Origin: Shewanella electrodiphila | GTDB taxonomy: Bacteria; Pseudomonadota; Gammaproteobacteria; Enterobacterales; Shewanellaceae | Direction of reading: 5' to 3' | Length of the DNA: 64,000 bases | NCBI RefSeq assembly: GCF_023283985.1 | Contig: NZ_JAKIKU010000002.1 | Coordinates: 310,001-374,000 of the forward strand | Part shown: positions 29,010-39,626 of the stretch, piece by piece | Numbering within the stretch: position 1 is the first letter of the stretch | Layout: the number at the start of each line of letters is the position of its first letter | Made by a program: the position numbers and the translations under genes | The notes under the pieces: model-generated | The model's database searches: none | What the model saw: only the letters and a program-made list of their open reading frames with translations | Told to the model about the DNA's origin: nothing

Positions 29010-29453
29010 TTACAGATTAATCTCTACTTCAGAGTTAATACTATTGGCAATAAAGCAATTGGCATGCGCTTTATCGTGAATCTTTTGCAGGACTTCTTGG
29101 CTCACTTCTACACCATCAGCAAATATTACTTGTGGATTAAGACACATCTTAGTCACAGATAATTTTCCCGATTCATTTTTACCTAACTCGGCCTTGGCGT
29201 TGTCAGTGTAAGTTTCAACAGTGAGCCGTTTTAGATGAGCTATGGCTAAAAAAGTTAACATATGGCATGAGGATAATGCTGCCAACAAACTCTCTTCAGG
29301 ATTTACCTTAGCTTCATTACCCTTGTATTCTGGCGCTGAAGAAGCATTAACCACTTGTCCTGAACCGAACTCAATTTGGTGGTCTCGGTTAAATTCTGGT
29401 GCAGTATGCTCAAAGTGATCCGCTTGCCACTTTACCGTTAACTTAAAACCCAT
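29010..29453 (-). CDS. OsmC-family thiol peroxidase-like protein
   Basis: A 147-residue OsmC/Ohr-superfamily protein, which reduces organic or inorganic hydroperoxides with two cysteines. The first redox cysteine is in LAALSSCHMLTFLAIA and the second in AHANCFIANSI; the usual nearby acidic/Arg residue is supplied by the PEESLL segment. The version HANCFIANS with CHM fits the OsmC/YhfA-like branch better than Ohr. Monocistronic, with AAAGGA before the ATG. Confidence 0.85.
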   Translation of the reverse strand: MGFKLTVKWQADHFEHTAPEFNRDHQIEFGSGQVVNASSAPEYKGNEAKVNPEESLLAALSSCHMLTFLAIAHLKRLTVETYTDNAKAELGKNESGKLSVTKMCLNPQVIFADGVEVSQEVLQKIHDKAHANCFIANSINSEVEINL

Positions 29454-29854
29454 CTAAAAATCCTTTATTAACAATTTCAAATATTTAGATAAGCTTTTTT
29501 GAGTAAAACATCAAATGATGTAAAAGCATTTGCCTAGATATTTTTCGCTGAACAAGCATTTTACCTAAGTGACTGATGAAATCTACTAAAGCTTAGATAT
29601 TTAAAGACTAGCCTAGAGTAAAAATTCCTTTGCAATATTTATTTGGATAGTTTTTATCCGATTTTTCATCCTCTTAGCCTTCATTTAATAGTCTTAATTG
29701 TTAATCGAATGTTATGAATACGTATGCAATAAATTGAGACGAATACTTATCCATGACTACTATAACCAAATAATAATGCCTGATATTCCATTAGTCTGAG
29801 TCGTATAACTGAATGTTGGGTGACTATAAAGTCAGTAAGGTGAGGGGAAACTCA

Positions 29855-32827
29855 ATGTTCAATTGTAAACCTAGTGTTTTATCGCTAGCGCTAGCGGCGG
29901 CAGGAGTCAGTTTTATATTAACTCCTAGTCAGGCTTTGGCAGCCGATGAGGTAAAAACACAATCAGTCCAGTCATCAACAGCTGATGTTGAAGTCCAAGC
30001 GACTGAAAGCACGGCACCTACCAATGTGTTAGCAGAATCTAACCCTGAGGCTGTGGAAGAAGACACAGATATCGAACGGATTAATGTGACTGGATATAGT
30101 CGCAGCTTAATTGATTCTCTCAACTCAAAACGCTATGGGGATACCGTTTCTGAGCAACTATCAGCAGATGACTTAGGTGCACTGCCTGATGTATCAATGG
30201 CTGATGCATTAACGCGACTACCGGGTATTTCAGCGGTACGTACAGGTGGCCAAGCGGCAGAAATCAATATTCGTGGTATGTCTGGAGGCTTTGTCTTTTC
30301 AACTTTAAATGGGCGTGAGCAGGTATCGACAAGTGGTTCACGTAGTATTGAGTTTGACCAATATCCTTCAGAGTTAATCAGTTCAGCTGCAGTTTATAAA
30401 TCGCCAAAAGCATCACTCATCGAAGGTGGTGTAGCGGGTACGGTTGAACTTACTACCGTCAGCCCATTAAGCAAAGAAAAACAACACAACTTTACAGCTA
30501 ATGTTCGTGGCATGTATAACGACCGCGCTGACGAAGTGTTTGGCGCAGAAGAGTTTGGTCATCGCTTAAGCTTCTCGTATCAAGGTAAGTTCTTAGAAGA
30601 TACCTTAGGGGTGGCTGTTGGATATGCAAGGCTTGAGCAACCCAGTGTCGCGACGCAATTTATTGGCCTTGCATACAATGATTCTAAAGATGTTGATGGC
30701 ATTGATGGTGACATCAATGGCCCAGAAGATAATCCAGCGAATGAATATATCAGCGAAGGTTTTGAAGTTCAGCATTTAGGTGGTGTTGAGACCCGAAATG
30801 GTTATATGGCAGCCATTGAATGGGCGCCAGTTGATAATTTCGTTTTAAAAGCTGATGCCTTTATGTCGCGCTTTGATAGTGAATCTTTTGCTCGCGGCTT
30901 TCGTACTAAATTTGGTGGTTCAAGTGCTAGCGTGTCAAACCCAACTTATGATGGCAACTCAGTTGTTGGTGGCACATTTAATCGTACTTCAAAAAGTTAT
31001 ACCCGAGTCGAAATTGTCAACGATGATAACCAAGACTTTGATGAAGTAGATAGCTTTGGTATCAATGCTGACTGGCAAGTGACAGAACGTTTGAACGTGA
31101 ATGTTGATGTGTCCTTATCCGCAGCTAAGAGTGATTTCCGTAACGGTCTACTTTGGTCAAACGTGGCTGTTGATGCCAATGCTGATGCGCCAATATTTGA
31201 TGAAAATGTGTCAATTAGTTATTTGTTAAATGGCCTAGACCTGCCAGATGTAGGTTTTAATCAAGCGGATGCGTTTTCAGATATTGACCGAGTAATGGTC
31301 AGTAAGTACGGTATCTACCCATTTGAAAATGAAGATGAAGTCAAAGCATATCGCGTTGATTTTACCTACGAGCTAGATAATGACTTTATCTCGAGTGTTG
31401 AGTTTGGCGCACGTTATTCTGACCGAACTTATTCAAATGACCGCTCGGTATTTGAATACGGTAATGATGGTGCATTTTCTAAAACTGAGCCGCCTTTAAA
31501 ACTCACAGACGACATGACCACAGTGGTTGATTGGGAAGGTGATTTCTCTTATTTTCCATCGTATTTAGCGATTGATTTAGATAAAGCCCTCAATGCCTGG
31601 TTCCCTGATGGCACGCCGCAACCCGTGCAAACTTGGGGTAATGCTGCTGGAGTTATTGACGAACAAGGTTATACCACCAACTACTCATGGTCAGTGTTGC
31701 AAAGTGGCGACGTATACGAAGAAGTCTTATCGGGTTACGTAATGGCTAACATTGATACTGAAATCGGTGGACTACCGATCACTGGTAACTTTGGTGTTCG
31801 AGTGGTGAATACCGATCAATCTGCCACTATGCTTCAAAACGTTGAAGGTGACCCAACTTTAGGTGCGCAAAATATTACCGATGAAATTGGTATTATTAAC
31901 CAAAACTATGCACCTACGGTACAAGGTGTGGATTACACCGATTACCTGCCATCAATTAACTTAAACTTCAAAGTAACAGACGACTCACAAGTGCGTTTTG
32001 CTGCGGCAAAAGTGATGTCGCGCCCGCCAATTAACCGTCTTGCTGGTGATATTAGTGCATCAGTTTCTGATGATGGTGAAATCAATGGCTCAAGTACCAA
32101 TAACCCGTTTTTAATGCCATTTTATGCTGATCAGTATGACTTATCTTATGAGTACTACTTTGATGAAGGCGCAGTGGTTGCTGCGCTCTTCTATAAAAAC
32201 ATCGACTCCTTTATCGATACGATTGCCATTGAAAATTTTGACTTTAAAGGCAATGGCTTCAACGTGCCTGATTACATTGTTGACGAAGACAGTGGTGAGC
32301 AAATTGAAACCACAAACGGCACATATACCACCGCAGTGAATAACGCAGAGGGCGGTTATATCAGAGGGCTTGAATTAGCCTATACCCAAGTGTTTGCATC
32401 ATTGCCTGCTGGTTGGTCTGGGCTTGGCTTTAATGCCAGTTACTCCTACACAGAATCAGAAGTGCAATCAATTACCAACTTAGGTGGCGATACAGCCACT
32501 CAAGATTTACCAGGCCTTTCAAACAATGTTGTCAGTGCGACGTTATTTTATTCCTATGAAGGTTTTGAAACACGCATAAGTGGTCGCTACCGAGATGAGT
32601 TTGTGTCAGAGCAAGTCGCGATAAACGAGCAAGTGGTGAATTTTGATGGTGAGACGGTTATCGATTACCAAGCGTCATACCAAGTCACAGATGGTCTTGG
32701 TGTGTTGTTCCAAGTGAACAACTTAACTGACGAACCCACTAAAAGTTATTTCGGCACGGAAAACAAAACCGGCACTATTCAATATTTTGGCCGTGAATAC
32801 TACTTGGGGTTCACTTATGCCATGTAA
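29855..32827 (+). CDS. TonB-dependent outer-membrane receptor, probably for alpha-glucans
   Basis: Active outer-membrane importer powered by TonB. I choose the ATG at 29855 (GAGGGG upstream), giving 990 residues with a signal ending at QALA-AD. A long acidic spacer leads to the TonB-box-like IERINVTG segment, then the plug (LGALPDVSMADALTRLPGI, INIRGMSGGFVFSTLNGRE) and a beta barrel ending in aromatic YYLGFTYAM. It is of the TonB-Xanth-Caul type common for carbohydrate ligands. The pullulanase lipoprotein gene starts 108 bases downstream, so maltodextrins or branched alpha-glucans are the likely substrate (inference). Confidence 0.9.
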   Translation: MFNCKPSVLSLALAAAGVSFILTPSQALAADEVKTQSVQSSTADVEVQATESTAPTNVLAESNPEAVEEDTDIERINVTGYSRSLIDSLNSKRYGDTVSEQLSADDLGALPDVSMADALTRLPGISAVRTGGQAAEINIRGMSGGFVFSTLNGREQVSTSGSRSIEFDQYPSELISSAAVYKSPKASLIEGGVAGTVELTTVSPLSKEKQHNFTANVRGMYNDRADEVFGAEEFGHRLSFSYQGKFLEDTLGVAVGYARLEQPSVATQFIGLAYNDSKDVDGIDGDINGPEDNPANEYISEGFEVQHLGGVETRNGYMAAIEWAPVDNFVLKADAFMSRFDSESFARGFRTKFGGSSASVSNPTYDGNSVVGGTFNRTSKSYTRVEIVNDDNQDFDEVDSFGINADWQVTERLNVNVDVSLSAAKSDFRNGLLWSNVAVDANADAPIFDENVSISYLLNGLDLPDVGFNQADAFSDIDRVMVSKYGIYPFENEDEVKAYRVDFTYELDNDFISSVEFGARYSDRTYSNDRSVFEYGNDGAFSKTEPPLKLTDDMTTVVDWEGDFSYFPSYLAIDLDKALNAWFPDGTPQPVQTWGNAAGVIDEQGYTTNYSWSVLQSGDVYEEVLSGYVMANIDTEIGGLPITGNFGVRVVNTDQSATMLQNVEGDPTLGAQNITDEIGIINQNYAPTVQGVDYTDYLPSINLNFKVTDDSQVRFAAAKVMSRPPINRLAGDISASVSDDGEINGSSTNNPFLMPFYADQYDLSYEYYFDEGAVVAALFYKNIDSFIDTIAIENFDFKGNGFNVPDYIVDEDSGEQIETTNGTYTTAVNNAEGGYIRGLELAYTQVFASLPAGWSGLGFNASYSYTESEVQSITNLGGDTATQDLPGLSNNVVSATLFYSYEGFETRISGRYRDEFVSEQVAINEQVVNFDGETVIDYQASYQVTDGLGVLFQVNNLTDEPTKSYFGTENKTGTIQYFGREYYLGFTYAM

Positions 32828-32935
32828 TCAAAACAATAAAAACAACCTAACGTTAATTCGAGTGATGGGTCATCAAATTAAAAATAACAAACTGATGACG
32901 CAAATTAATCAAAATTCTATGGGGAGAAGTCACTC

Positions 32936-35900
32936 ATGAAGAGTATTTCTAAAGTCATAAAGTTATCAGCAGCGGCAGCCAGTTTAGCTGCGCTTGCTGG
33001 ATGTGGTGGTGGGGATTCATCTGAGCCAGGTGAAGTACTGCTAACATGTAATGTGCCAAATATACCTAATGCTGCAGGCACAGAATGTGTTCCACCACCG
33101 CCATTAAGTTGCCCTGCACCTAAGTTTCCAGATGCTAAAAATGAAAGCTGTGAAAATGGATTGAATCCAGATCTTCCCGAACCTGTGGTTTACGCGGGTG
33201 AAAACCAAGCGGTGCTGTATTACCACCGGATTAAAGATAACAATAATAGCGAATCAAACCCTAACTATCCTGGTTACAAGTTACACACGTGGAATAACGA
33301 CACTTGTGATAGCTATGCCGCGCCGTTTGACTCAACCGATTGGGCCAATGGTCATTCATATGATGGTATAGACCCTAATTACGGTGCTTATTGGATTATT
33401 AACCTTAAGGAAGGCTACAGCGAATGTGCCAACTTTATTGTTCATATCGGTACTGAAGGTTCAGGTAAAGCTTTAGGTGACGGCGACTTAGTCATGAACC
33501 TTAAATCTTTTGAGGATGACGCTGCCCCTGAGGCAAGCTTCAATCGCACCAATTTCACCATTCATGGTGACAGTGGTGTGAATGACTATCCTATTTTAGA
33601 TTTGGGTTTTTCAATCGCTGGCGCGAGTGCTCATTGGCTCGATCAAAACACCTTTGTGTGGAATGAAGATCCTGACGGCATAGCAAAATTTGTTATTCAT
33701 CATTCAGATTCAGCCGGTATTGCTGGTGATAATGATGGCAATATTAGTGGCACTCAAGTTGAAGTGATGAGCAGTGAACTTACTGATGCCCAAAAAGCCC
33801 TAGTACCGCATTTAGCGGATTGGCCAGCTTATGAAGCAAACTTTAGTGCTGATGAAGCTAAAATGGTCGCTAAAAACCAGTTAGTCATGGTGGCTTATGA
33901 TGGCGACAACAAAGCTGTTGCTGCAACCCATGTGCAAGTGGCTAAAGTATTAGATGCTTTATACACCACAGGTGAAAATGATGCTGATGAAGCTGACTTA
34001 GGCATCATGTACGATGGTAGCAATATTATGGCTAAAGTGTGGGCACCTACGGCTCACTCAGTTAACTTAAATATCTATGATACAGCCAAGAATATGACCA
34101 GCAGCGAAGCTATGAGCTTAGATGCTGAAACAGGTATTTGGTCATTCAGTGGTGATATGAGCTTAGACAGAATGTATTACCGTTACGAACTCACCGTTTT
34201 CCATCCTGTAACTAAAGCTATTGAAACACTTGAATCAACGGACCCTTATTCTCTGAATGTGTCAACCAATGGCCGCTATAGTCAATTTGTTAACTTAAGT
34301 GATGATGACTTAAAACCAGAAGGTTGGGATGACCACGAAGTCATGACGGTAGCAAACCCTGAAGATATTGTGATTTACGAAGGGCATGTACGTGACTTTA
34401 GTGCGCGTGATGATAGTACTTCAAAAGCTAATCGTGGCAAATATTTAGCCTTTACTGAAGAGGGTAGTGCACCTGTTGAGCATCTGCGTAAATTAGCTGA
34501 AAGCGGCGTGACTCATTTCCATTTATTACCTGTTAATGATATCGCTACTGTTAATGAAGATCCGGCAGAGCGAGTTGATATAACAGACACTTTAGGCACC
34601 TTGTGTGACAAGATTGAAGATAATGCAGATGCCTGTGTTACCCAAGATAAATCAGCCACAATTCAATCAATCCTAGAAGGAGCATTACCAGGCTCAAAAG
34701 ATGCTCAAGCATTAGTTGAAGCTATGCGCGGTTATGACAGCTTTAACTGGGGTTATGACCCTCAGCACTTTATTGCACCTGAAGGCAGTTATGCTAGCGA
34801 TGCCGATGGCATTGCTCGTGTAAAAGAACTGCGTGAAATGAACTTAGCTTTACATGAGTTAGGGCTAAGAGTCGTGTTAGATGTGGTGTATAACCATACC
34901 AGTTCATCTGGGCTTTGGGATAACTCAGTGCTCGATAAAGTCGTGCCAGGTTATTACCACCGTTATAACGAAATTAGCGGTAATATTGAATCATCAACCT
35001 GTTGCGATAATACCGCCACTGAACATCGAATGATGGATAAGTTTGTCTCTGATTCCATGGTGATTTTAGCTGAACAATATGGCTTTGATGGTTTCCGATT
35101 TGATGTCATGGGACATATGCCTAAAAGCAGTATTTTAGCCGCCCGTGATGCCGTTCAAGCGGTGGATGCTGATAACTACTTCTATGGTGAAGGTTGGAAC
35201 TTTGGTGAAGTCGCCGATAATCGATTGTTCGAACAGGCCACTCAAGCCAATATGGCAGGCAGTGAAGTCGGTACCTACAATGACCGCATTCGTGAGGCCG
35301 TTCGAGGGGGTGCTTTATTTGCACTAGAGCAAAAAGACGATTATCTGCGTGACCAAGACACTCTGCGCTTATCAATGGCAGGTAACTTACAAAACTACGT
35401 ACTAAAAGACTTTAACGGCAATACTGCCACCGGGAGTAGCTTTAGCTGGAACTCACAGCCAACAGGTTACACCTTAGATCCTGCAGACAGCATTAACTAT
35501 GTATCAAAGCATGATAACGAAACTCTATGGGATATTTTACAGTATTCAAATGATATTGGTTTATCGTTAGATAGCCGCGTACGAGTGCAAAATATTGCCG
35601 CTACGATTCCATTAATGAGCCAAGGTATTCCATTTTTACAAATGGGTGGTGACATGTTGCGCTCAAAATCATTAGACCGAAATACTTATGATTCCGGCGA
35701 TTGGTTTAACTGGGTCGACTTTACTAAAGGCAGTAATAACTGGAATGTAGGCTTACCGTTAGAGCAAGATAATGCTGAGAAAATGGAGCAAATTATTGCG
35801 CTTGCGGGTAATCCTAATTCAGCCCCTTCTATGTCTGAAATTGAGTTTGCTTCTAACGTCTTTAATGAGTTTTTATCAATACGTAAAACGAGCCCATTAC

Positions 35901-37276
35901 TGCGTTTAACGACTGAGCAAGACATTATTGACCGTGTTGGTTTCCATAATATTGGCAAAAATCAGACTCAGGGCGTGATTGTAATGAGTATTGATGATGG
36001 TGCTGATTTAACTGATATAGATACTTCAGTTGATGCCATGGTCGTGATGATCAACGGCAGTGAAAATGAGCAGTCTCATACAGTGCCGACAGCATCTGGG
36101 TTTAGTTTGCATCCTAGTTTATCTATGTCGATTGACACCACAGTGCAAAGTGCCAACTTTAGCGAGGGTGCTGAAGAAGGTACGTTTACTGTCCCTGCTT
36201 ATACCACCGCTGTATTTGTTAAAAATCAGGGTGATACACAAGGTACAGGTTTAAGTGCTAATGCTACAGCGGGTGCGCCAGATGTTGTGCCATATGGCAG
36301 CACAGAAGTGTTTGTTCGTGGTGGCATGAACGGCTGGGGTGAAGTGGATAGCTTTACTTATATTGGTAGTGGTGAATATCGCGTTGCCATTACTTTAGCC
36401 GCTGGTGGCTATGACTTTAAAATTGCCTCAGCAGATTGGAGCACCGTTGATTTTGGCGGCGTATCTGATGCTGAAGCTGGCGTTGAAGAAGATGTTGCAG
36501 AGCAACTTGCCCCAAGCGGAGCTAACTTAAGCTTTACAGCAGCAACAGATGCCACTTATGTGTTCTCACTTAATGCAGCAGATAAAGATAACCCAGTACT
36601 CACCGTATACAACGAAGAGCCTTTCGTCGGCACGAGTGTTTATGTTCGTGGCGGCATGAATGGTTGGGGCGAAACCAATGAATTGGTTTACATGGGCGGC
36701 AGTATTTACCAAGCAGAAATATTGGTATCAGCTGCAAACCATGAATTTAAAGTTGCCTCAAGTGATTGGTCTACAGTTGATTACGGCAGTTTAGATGATA
36801 ATGGTGCAGTGACCTTAGATGCTGCCAAAGCGTTAGCGGTTGCTGGGACGAATATGAGTCTCAACTTTGAAACTGAAGAAATGTACACTTTTACTTTTGA
36901 TATGAGTAATCGTTTAGAGCCAATGTTAACTGTCAATAAAACAGAAATGTTTGGCACTAATACTGTGTATATTCGTGGCGGAATGAATGGTTGGGGCGAA
37001 GTTGATGCCCTGAGCTATCAAGGTTCATCTGTTTACACTGTTGATATCGCTTTAGAAGCGGGTAATGCAGAGTTTAAGATTGCTACCGGAGATTGGTCAA
37101 CTGTTGATTTGGGCGCGATAGCAGGTGAAGAAGCTGTTGTTGAAGGCGATATGAAAACGTTGGCTTCAAAAGGCGCAAACATGCAGTTTGACGTGGCAAC
37201 AGCGGGGACTTATCGCTTTACGGTTACAGGGCCAAGTTCAAGCTCGCCAGTGTTGAGCGTTACTTCGGTGAATTAA
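32936..37276 (+). CDS. Pullulanase-type alpha-1,6-glucosidase lipoprotein with three C-terminal repeats
   Basis: Debranching enzyme that cuts alpha-1,6 bonds in pullulan, starch or glycogen at the cell surface. The 1446-residue precursor has a lipoprotein signal (AALAGC, Cys23), Cys/Pro-rich linker and N-terminal carbohydrate-binding and CBM48-like domains. The GH13 barrel carries the pullulanase mark FNWGYDP, then VVLDVVYNH (about 645), GFRFDVM with the nucleophile Asp (about 721), GEGWN (about 750) and the SKHDNETLWD region (about 857). Three repeats of about 112 residues, each opening with VRGGMNGWGE, begin near 1122, 1234 and 1343; they look like starch-binding modules. Probably co-transcribed with the TonB receptor. 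Confidence 0.95.
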   Translation: MKSISKVIKLSAAAASLAALAGCGGGDSSEPGEVLLTCNVPNIPNAAGTECVPPPPLSCPAPKFPDAKNESCENGLNPDLPEPVVYAGENQAVLYYHRIKDNNNSESNPNYPGYKLHTWNNDTCDSYAAPFDSTDWANGHSYDGIDPNYGAYWIINLKEGYSECANFIVHIGTEGSGKALGDGDLVMNLKSFEDDAAPEASFNRTNFTIHGDSGVNDYPILDLGFSIAGASAHWLDQNTFVWNEDPDGIAKFVIHHSDSAGIAGDNDGNISGTQVEVMSSELTDAQKALVPHLADWPAYEANFSADEAKMVAKNQLVMVAYDGDNKAVAATHVQVAKVLDALYTTGENDADEADLGIMYDGSNIMAKVWAPTAHSVNLNIYDTAKNMTSSEAMSLDAETGIWSFSGDMSLDRMYYRYELTVFHPVTKAIETLESTDPYSLNVSTNGRYSQFVNLSDDDLKPEGWDDHEVMTVANPEDIVIYEGHVRDFSARDDSTSKANRGKYLAFTEEGSAPVEHLRKLAESGVTHFHLLPVNDIATVNEDPAERVDITDTLGTLCDKIEDNADACVTQDKSATIQSILEGALPGSKDAQALVEAMRGYDSFNWGYDPQHFIAPEGSYASDADGIARVKELREMNLALHELGLRVVLDVVYNHTSSSGLWDNSVLDKVVPGYYHRYNEISGNIESSTCCDNTATEHRMMDKFVSDSMVILAEQYGFDGFRFDVMGHMPKSSILAARDAVQAVDADNYFYGEGWNFGEVADNRLFEQATQANMAGSEVGTYNDRIREAVRGGALFALEQKDDYLRDQDTLRLSMAGNLQNYVLKDFNGNTATGSSFSWNSQPTGYTLDPADSINYVSKHDNETLWDILQYSNDIGLSLDSRVRVQNIAATIPLMSQGIPFLQMGGDMLRSKSLDRNTYDSGDWFNWVDFTKGSNNWNVGLPLEQDNAEKMEQIIALAGNPNSAPSMSEIEFASNVFNEFLSIRKTSPLLRLTTEQDIIDRVGFHNIGKNQTQGVIVMSIDDGADLTDIDTSVDAMVVMINGSENEQSHTVPTASGFSLHPSLSMSIDTTVQSANFSEGAEEGTFTVPAYTTAVFVKNQGDTQGTGLSANATAGAPDVVPYGSTEVFVRGGMNGWGEVDSFTYIGSGEYRVAITLAAGGYDFKIASADWSTVDFGGVSDAEAGVEEDVAEQLAPSGANLSFTAATDATYVFSLNAADKDNPVLTVYNEEPFVGTSVYVRGGMNGWGETNELVYMGGSIYQAEILVSAANHEFKVASSDWSTVDYGSLDDNGAVTLDAAKALAVAGTNMSLNFETEEMYTFTFDMSNRLEPMLTVNKTEMFGTNTVYIRGGMNGWGEVDALSYQGSSVYTVDIALEAGNAEFKIATGDWSTVDLGAIAGEEAVVEGDMKTLASKGANMQFDVATAGTYRFTVTGPSSSSPVLSVTSVN

Positions 37277-37329
37277 ACCAGTAATGAAGAGTATATATTA
37301 GCCTAGTTATTATAGGCTTCACTTTTATT

Positions 37330-37353
37330 GCCCAGCTTTAGCTGGGCTTTTTA
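37330..37353 (+). terminator. Terminator of the alpha-glucan operon
   Basis: GCCCAGC/GCTGGGC stem, four-base loop, then a T run. Confidence 0.9.
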
Positions 37354-37796
37354 TTAAGAGAGTAATAGTCGTTTTATTCAGTATTTGTGGTTAATACTAT
37401 CAACGCTTACAGCTTTAACCCTGAGCATTATTGCATCTGTATTGGCGGATAAATCGCACATGAACAAACTATCACAAACTTTATCACGGCTAATAGAATG
37501 AAAAACAATCAAAAAGTACGCTTAATTGTTTGAAAAATGACAATAAATACAAATTCAGCGTAAAGACGACAAAAGTTGCAGATTTTGTTGTGGTTTTATG
37601 TCTATACTAAAGCTGTAAACTAAATAAATGACATAAGTATGAAAATGGAAGCAGGTTGTTTATTAAGTTAACAATGATTAATGCGATTACCCTTGTGATC
37701 TAGGACATACGCCCCCAAATCTACTTATGTAAGCACAAATATCTGCTAGAAAGTGAAGTATATAGCCAAGCTATATTATTAAAGGATAAGTTATCT
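37354..37796. other. Intergenic region before hpf
   Basis: About 440 AT-rich bases with no supportable reading frame and no RNA gene that I recognise. It should hold the hpf promoter. No strong hairpins or palindromes stand out. Confidence 0.5.
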
Positions 37797-38153
37797 ATGA
37801 AAATAAATCTTTCAGGTCACCATGTTGATGTTACAGATACTGTAAAAGAAGACGTTAGCGCAAAGTTCACTAAAATTGCCAGCCATTTCCCAACGTTAAT
37901 ATCACTCGATATCATCATCTCAAAAGAACACGGCGAATTTGAAGTTGAAATCACGACAAATTATGAAGGAAGTCGTATAGCTGCAAAAGCCTCAGACCCT
38001 GTTATGTACCCTGCGCTTTCAAGTGCAGGCAAAAAACTTGATGCAGCATTAAAGCATCGAAAAGGTCAGCTAAAAGCTGATTTACACGCCAAACCAGAAG
38101 TTACGGCGCCTGAAATTGCTTATGAAAGAGTCCAAGAAATGGATCTTAAGTAA
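37797..38153 (+). CDS. hpf: Ribosome hibernation promoting factor, short form
   Basis: Binds the decoding centre of idle ribosomes and helps form inactive dimers, or stabilises 70S, in stationary phase. The 118-residue protein opens with MKINLSGHHVDVTDTVKE, the standard YfiA/HPF start, has the beta-alpha-beta-beta-beta-alpha fold with DIIISKEHGEFEVEITT and the DAALKHRKGQLKADLHA helix, and ends in a short acidic tail like RaiA/HPF short forms. AAAGGATAAG lies upstream. Monocistronic, with a strong terminator. Confidence 0.92.
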   Translation: MKINLSGHHVDVTDTVKEDVSAKFTKIASHFPTLISLDIIISKEHGEFEVEITTNYEGSRIAAKASDPVMYPALSSAGKKLDAALKHRKGQLKADLHAKPEVTAPEIAYERVQEMDLK

Positions 38154-38177
38154 ATCAAGCTAATATGAGTTAGATAC

Positions 38178-38207
38178 AAAAAACGCAGTCAAATGACTGC
38201 GTTTTTT
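38178..38207. terminator. Bidirectional terminator between hpf and the yebC-like gene
   Basis: AAAAAACGCAGTCA-AA-TGACTGCGTTTTTT, perfect 14-bp stem. Confidence 0.95.
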
Positions 38208-38226
38208 ATTGCAAGAAACTCACAGA

Positions 38227-38949
38227 TTAATCGTTAATTTCTGCATTATGGTAAACGTTTTGTACATCATCACAATCTTCTAACGCGTTAATGAATTTGT
38301 CGAAGGTTTCAACATCTTCACCAGTCAGTTCAGTCATGGCTTGAGGTACAAAAGTAATATGTTCAACTTCAAAGTTGATGTCAGCAATTTCTTCGGTCAA
38401 AGCAATGCGTGCTTTGCTGAATTCAGTAATAGGCGCGAATACGCTGATCATGCCATCTTCTAACTCAACGTCAGTTACATCAACATCAGCCATCATTAAT
38501 AATTCAAGAATCGCTTCATCATCGTCACCAGCAAATACAAATACCGCTTGATGATCAAAACTATGAGCAACAGTGCCTGGCCCGCCTAATTTTGCATCGT
38601 TTTTAACGAATGCTTGACGAACTTCAGTGAATGTACGCTTTACGTTATCGGTTAAACAGTCAACGATAACTGAACAACCACCAGGGCCGAAACCTTCATA
38701 GCGAGCAGTATCATAATCTTCACCGCCACCGCCTCTGGCTTTTTCAATTGCGCGTTCAATAACGTGAGTAGGGACTTGATCCTTCTTTGCACGGGTAATT
38801 AGGCTGCGTAACGCAAGGTTACCATCAGGATCAAAACCACCATTTTTAGCACAAACGTATATTTCTTTACCGTAGCGCGAATAGATACGCGTTTTTTGGC
38901 CGGCAGTTTTTGCCATAGATTCTTTGCGGTTTTGGTATGCTCTTCCCAT
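38227..38949 (-). CDS. YebC/PmpR-family protein
   Basis: A 240-residue member of the TACO1/YebC family. Members act as transcription regulators or, as shown for some, help ribosomes through proline-rich stalls. The hallmark N terminus ([37 protein letters not shown], then the glycine-rich [21 protein letters not shown]) and acidic C terminus are present. The N terminus [12 protein letters not shown] is the YeeN-like paralogue form and not the MAGHSKWANIKHRK of YebC proper, so it is probably the second copy in the genome. Confidence 0.9.
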   Translation of the reverse strand: MGRAYQNRKESMAKTAGQKTRIYSRYGKEIYVCAKNGGFDPDGNLALRSLITRAKKDQVPTHVIERAIEKARGGGGEDYDTARYEGFGPGGCSVIVDCLTDNVKRTFTEVRQAFVKNDAKLGGPGTVAHSFDHQAVFVFAGDDDEAILELLMMADVDVTDVELEDGMISVFAPITEFSKARIALTEEIADINFEVEHITFVPQAMTELTGEDVETFDKFINALEDCDDVQNVYHNAEIND

Positions 38950-39212
38950 CTTGATCTCGTTTTGAATTTCGAAAAATTGCCGCTGATTCTAACAAAAATA
39001 ATCGCAGCTGTTTAGTCTATATGGGCGTTGCAGTTGATGCAGATCAGCCGATATAGGATTATTAGGATTAATTTACCATAGATGGTGTTAAATTTGTGTA
39101 AGATATTGATTGCTTGAATGAGGTATTAGCAACAATAATCGTCTAGACTGAAACAAGTGATATAAAAACCATATCGTAAGCATGTAGTTAGCATCGGTAA
39201 GAGAGTAAAAAT

Positions 39213-39470
39213 ATGACAAAAGTGATTCAAGAACCGGCCACCACTGATAACGAAAATAAAGCGACGGTGACAGTATTATTTTATGAGGCTCCTGTGGGGT
39301 TATTAATGAAAAATACCGTGTTGACAGGCTTAGATGTAAGCGAAACGGGAAGGGTAATGCTGCCTAATGATTTTAGAGCAGGAAAGTCGATTATTGCTGT
39401 ACTTGATGGTGAATGTAAAATCCTCAACTCATTAGGTGAACGTGTCTACGCTCAGAAAAATTTAGTCTAA
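39213..39470 (+). CDS. Small conserved-type hypothetical protein
   Basis: An 85-residue soluble protein with no membrane segment. The pattern TVTVLFYEAPVGLLMKN followed by VSETGRVMLPNDFRAGKSIIAVLDGECKILNSLG has a beta-rich look and resembles the small Shewanella/Colwellia proteins grouped as TIGR02922, from memory. GTAAGAGAG is the ribosome site. Stands alone with its own terminator. Function unknown. Confidence 0.65.
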   Translation: MTKVIQEPATTDNENKATVTVLFYEAPVGLLMKNTVLTGLDVSETGRVMLPNDFRAGKSIIAVLDGECKILNSLGERVYAQKNLV

Positions 39471-39518
39471 TTCAGAACTAAATTTCTATTTACAACGTAC
39501 ATACAAAGCGTATTTTTA

Positions 39519-39544
39519 AGCGACTACTAGTGAGTCGCTTTTTC
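39519..39544 (+). terminator. Terminator
   Basis: AGCGACT/AGTCGCT stem with a seven-base loop and TTTTT tail. Confidence 0.85.
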
Positions 39545-39626
39545 ATGTTCGAATGTTAACAGGCCGAATAGTAAAATTGATTTGCGTATTCAGTTTGTTA
39601 AACCGTTTTTATCAAGGAAGTATTTT

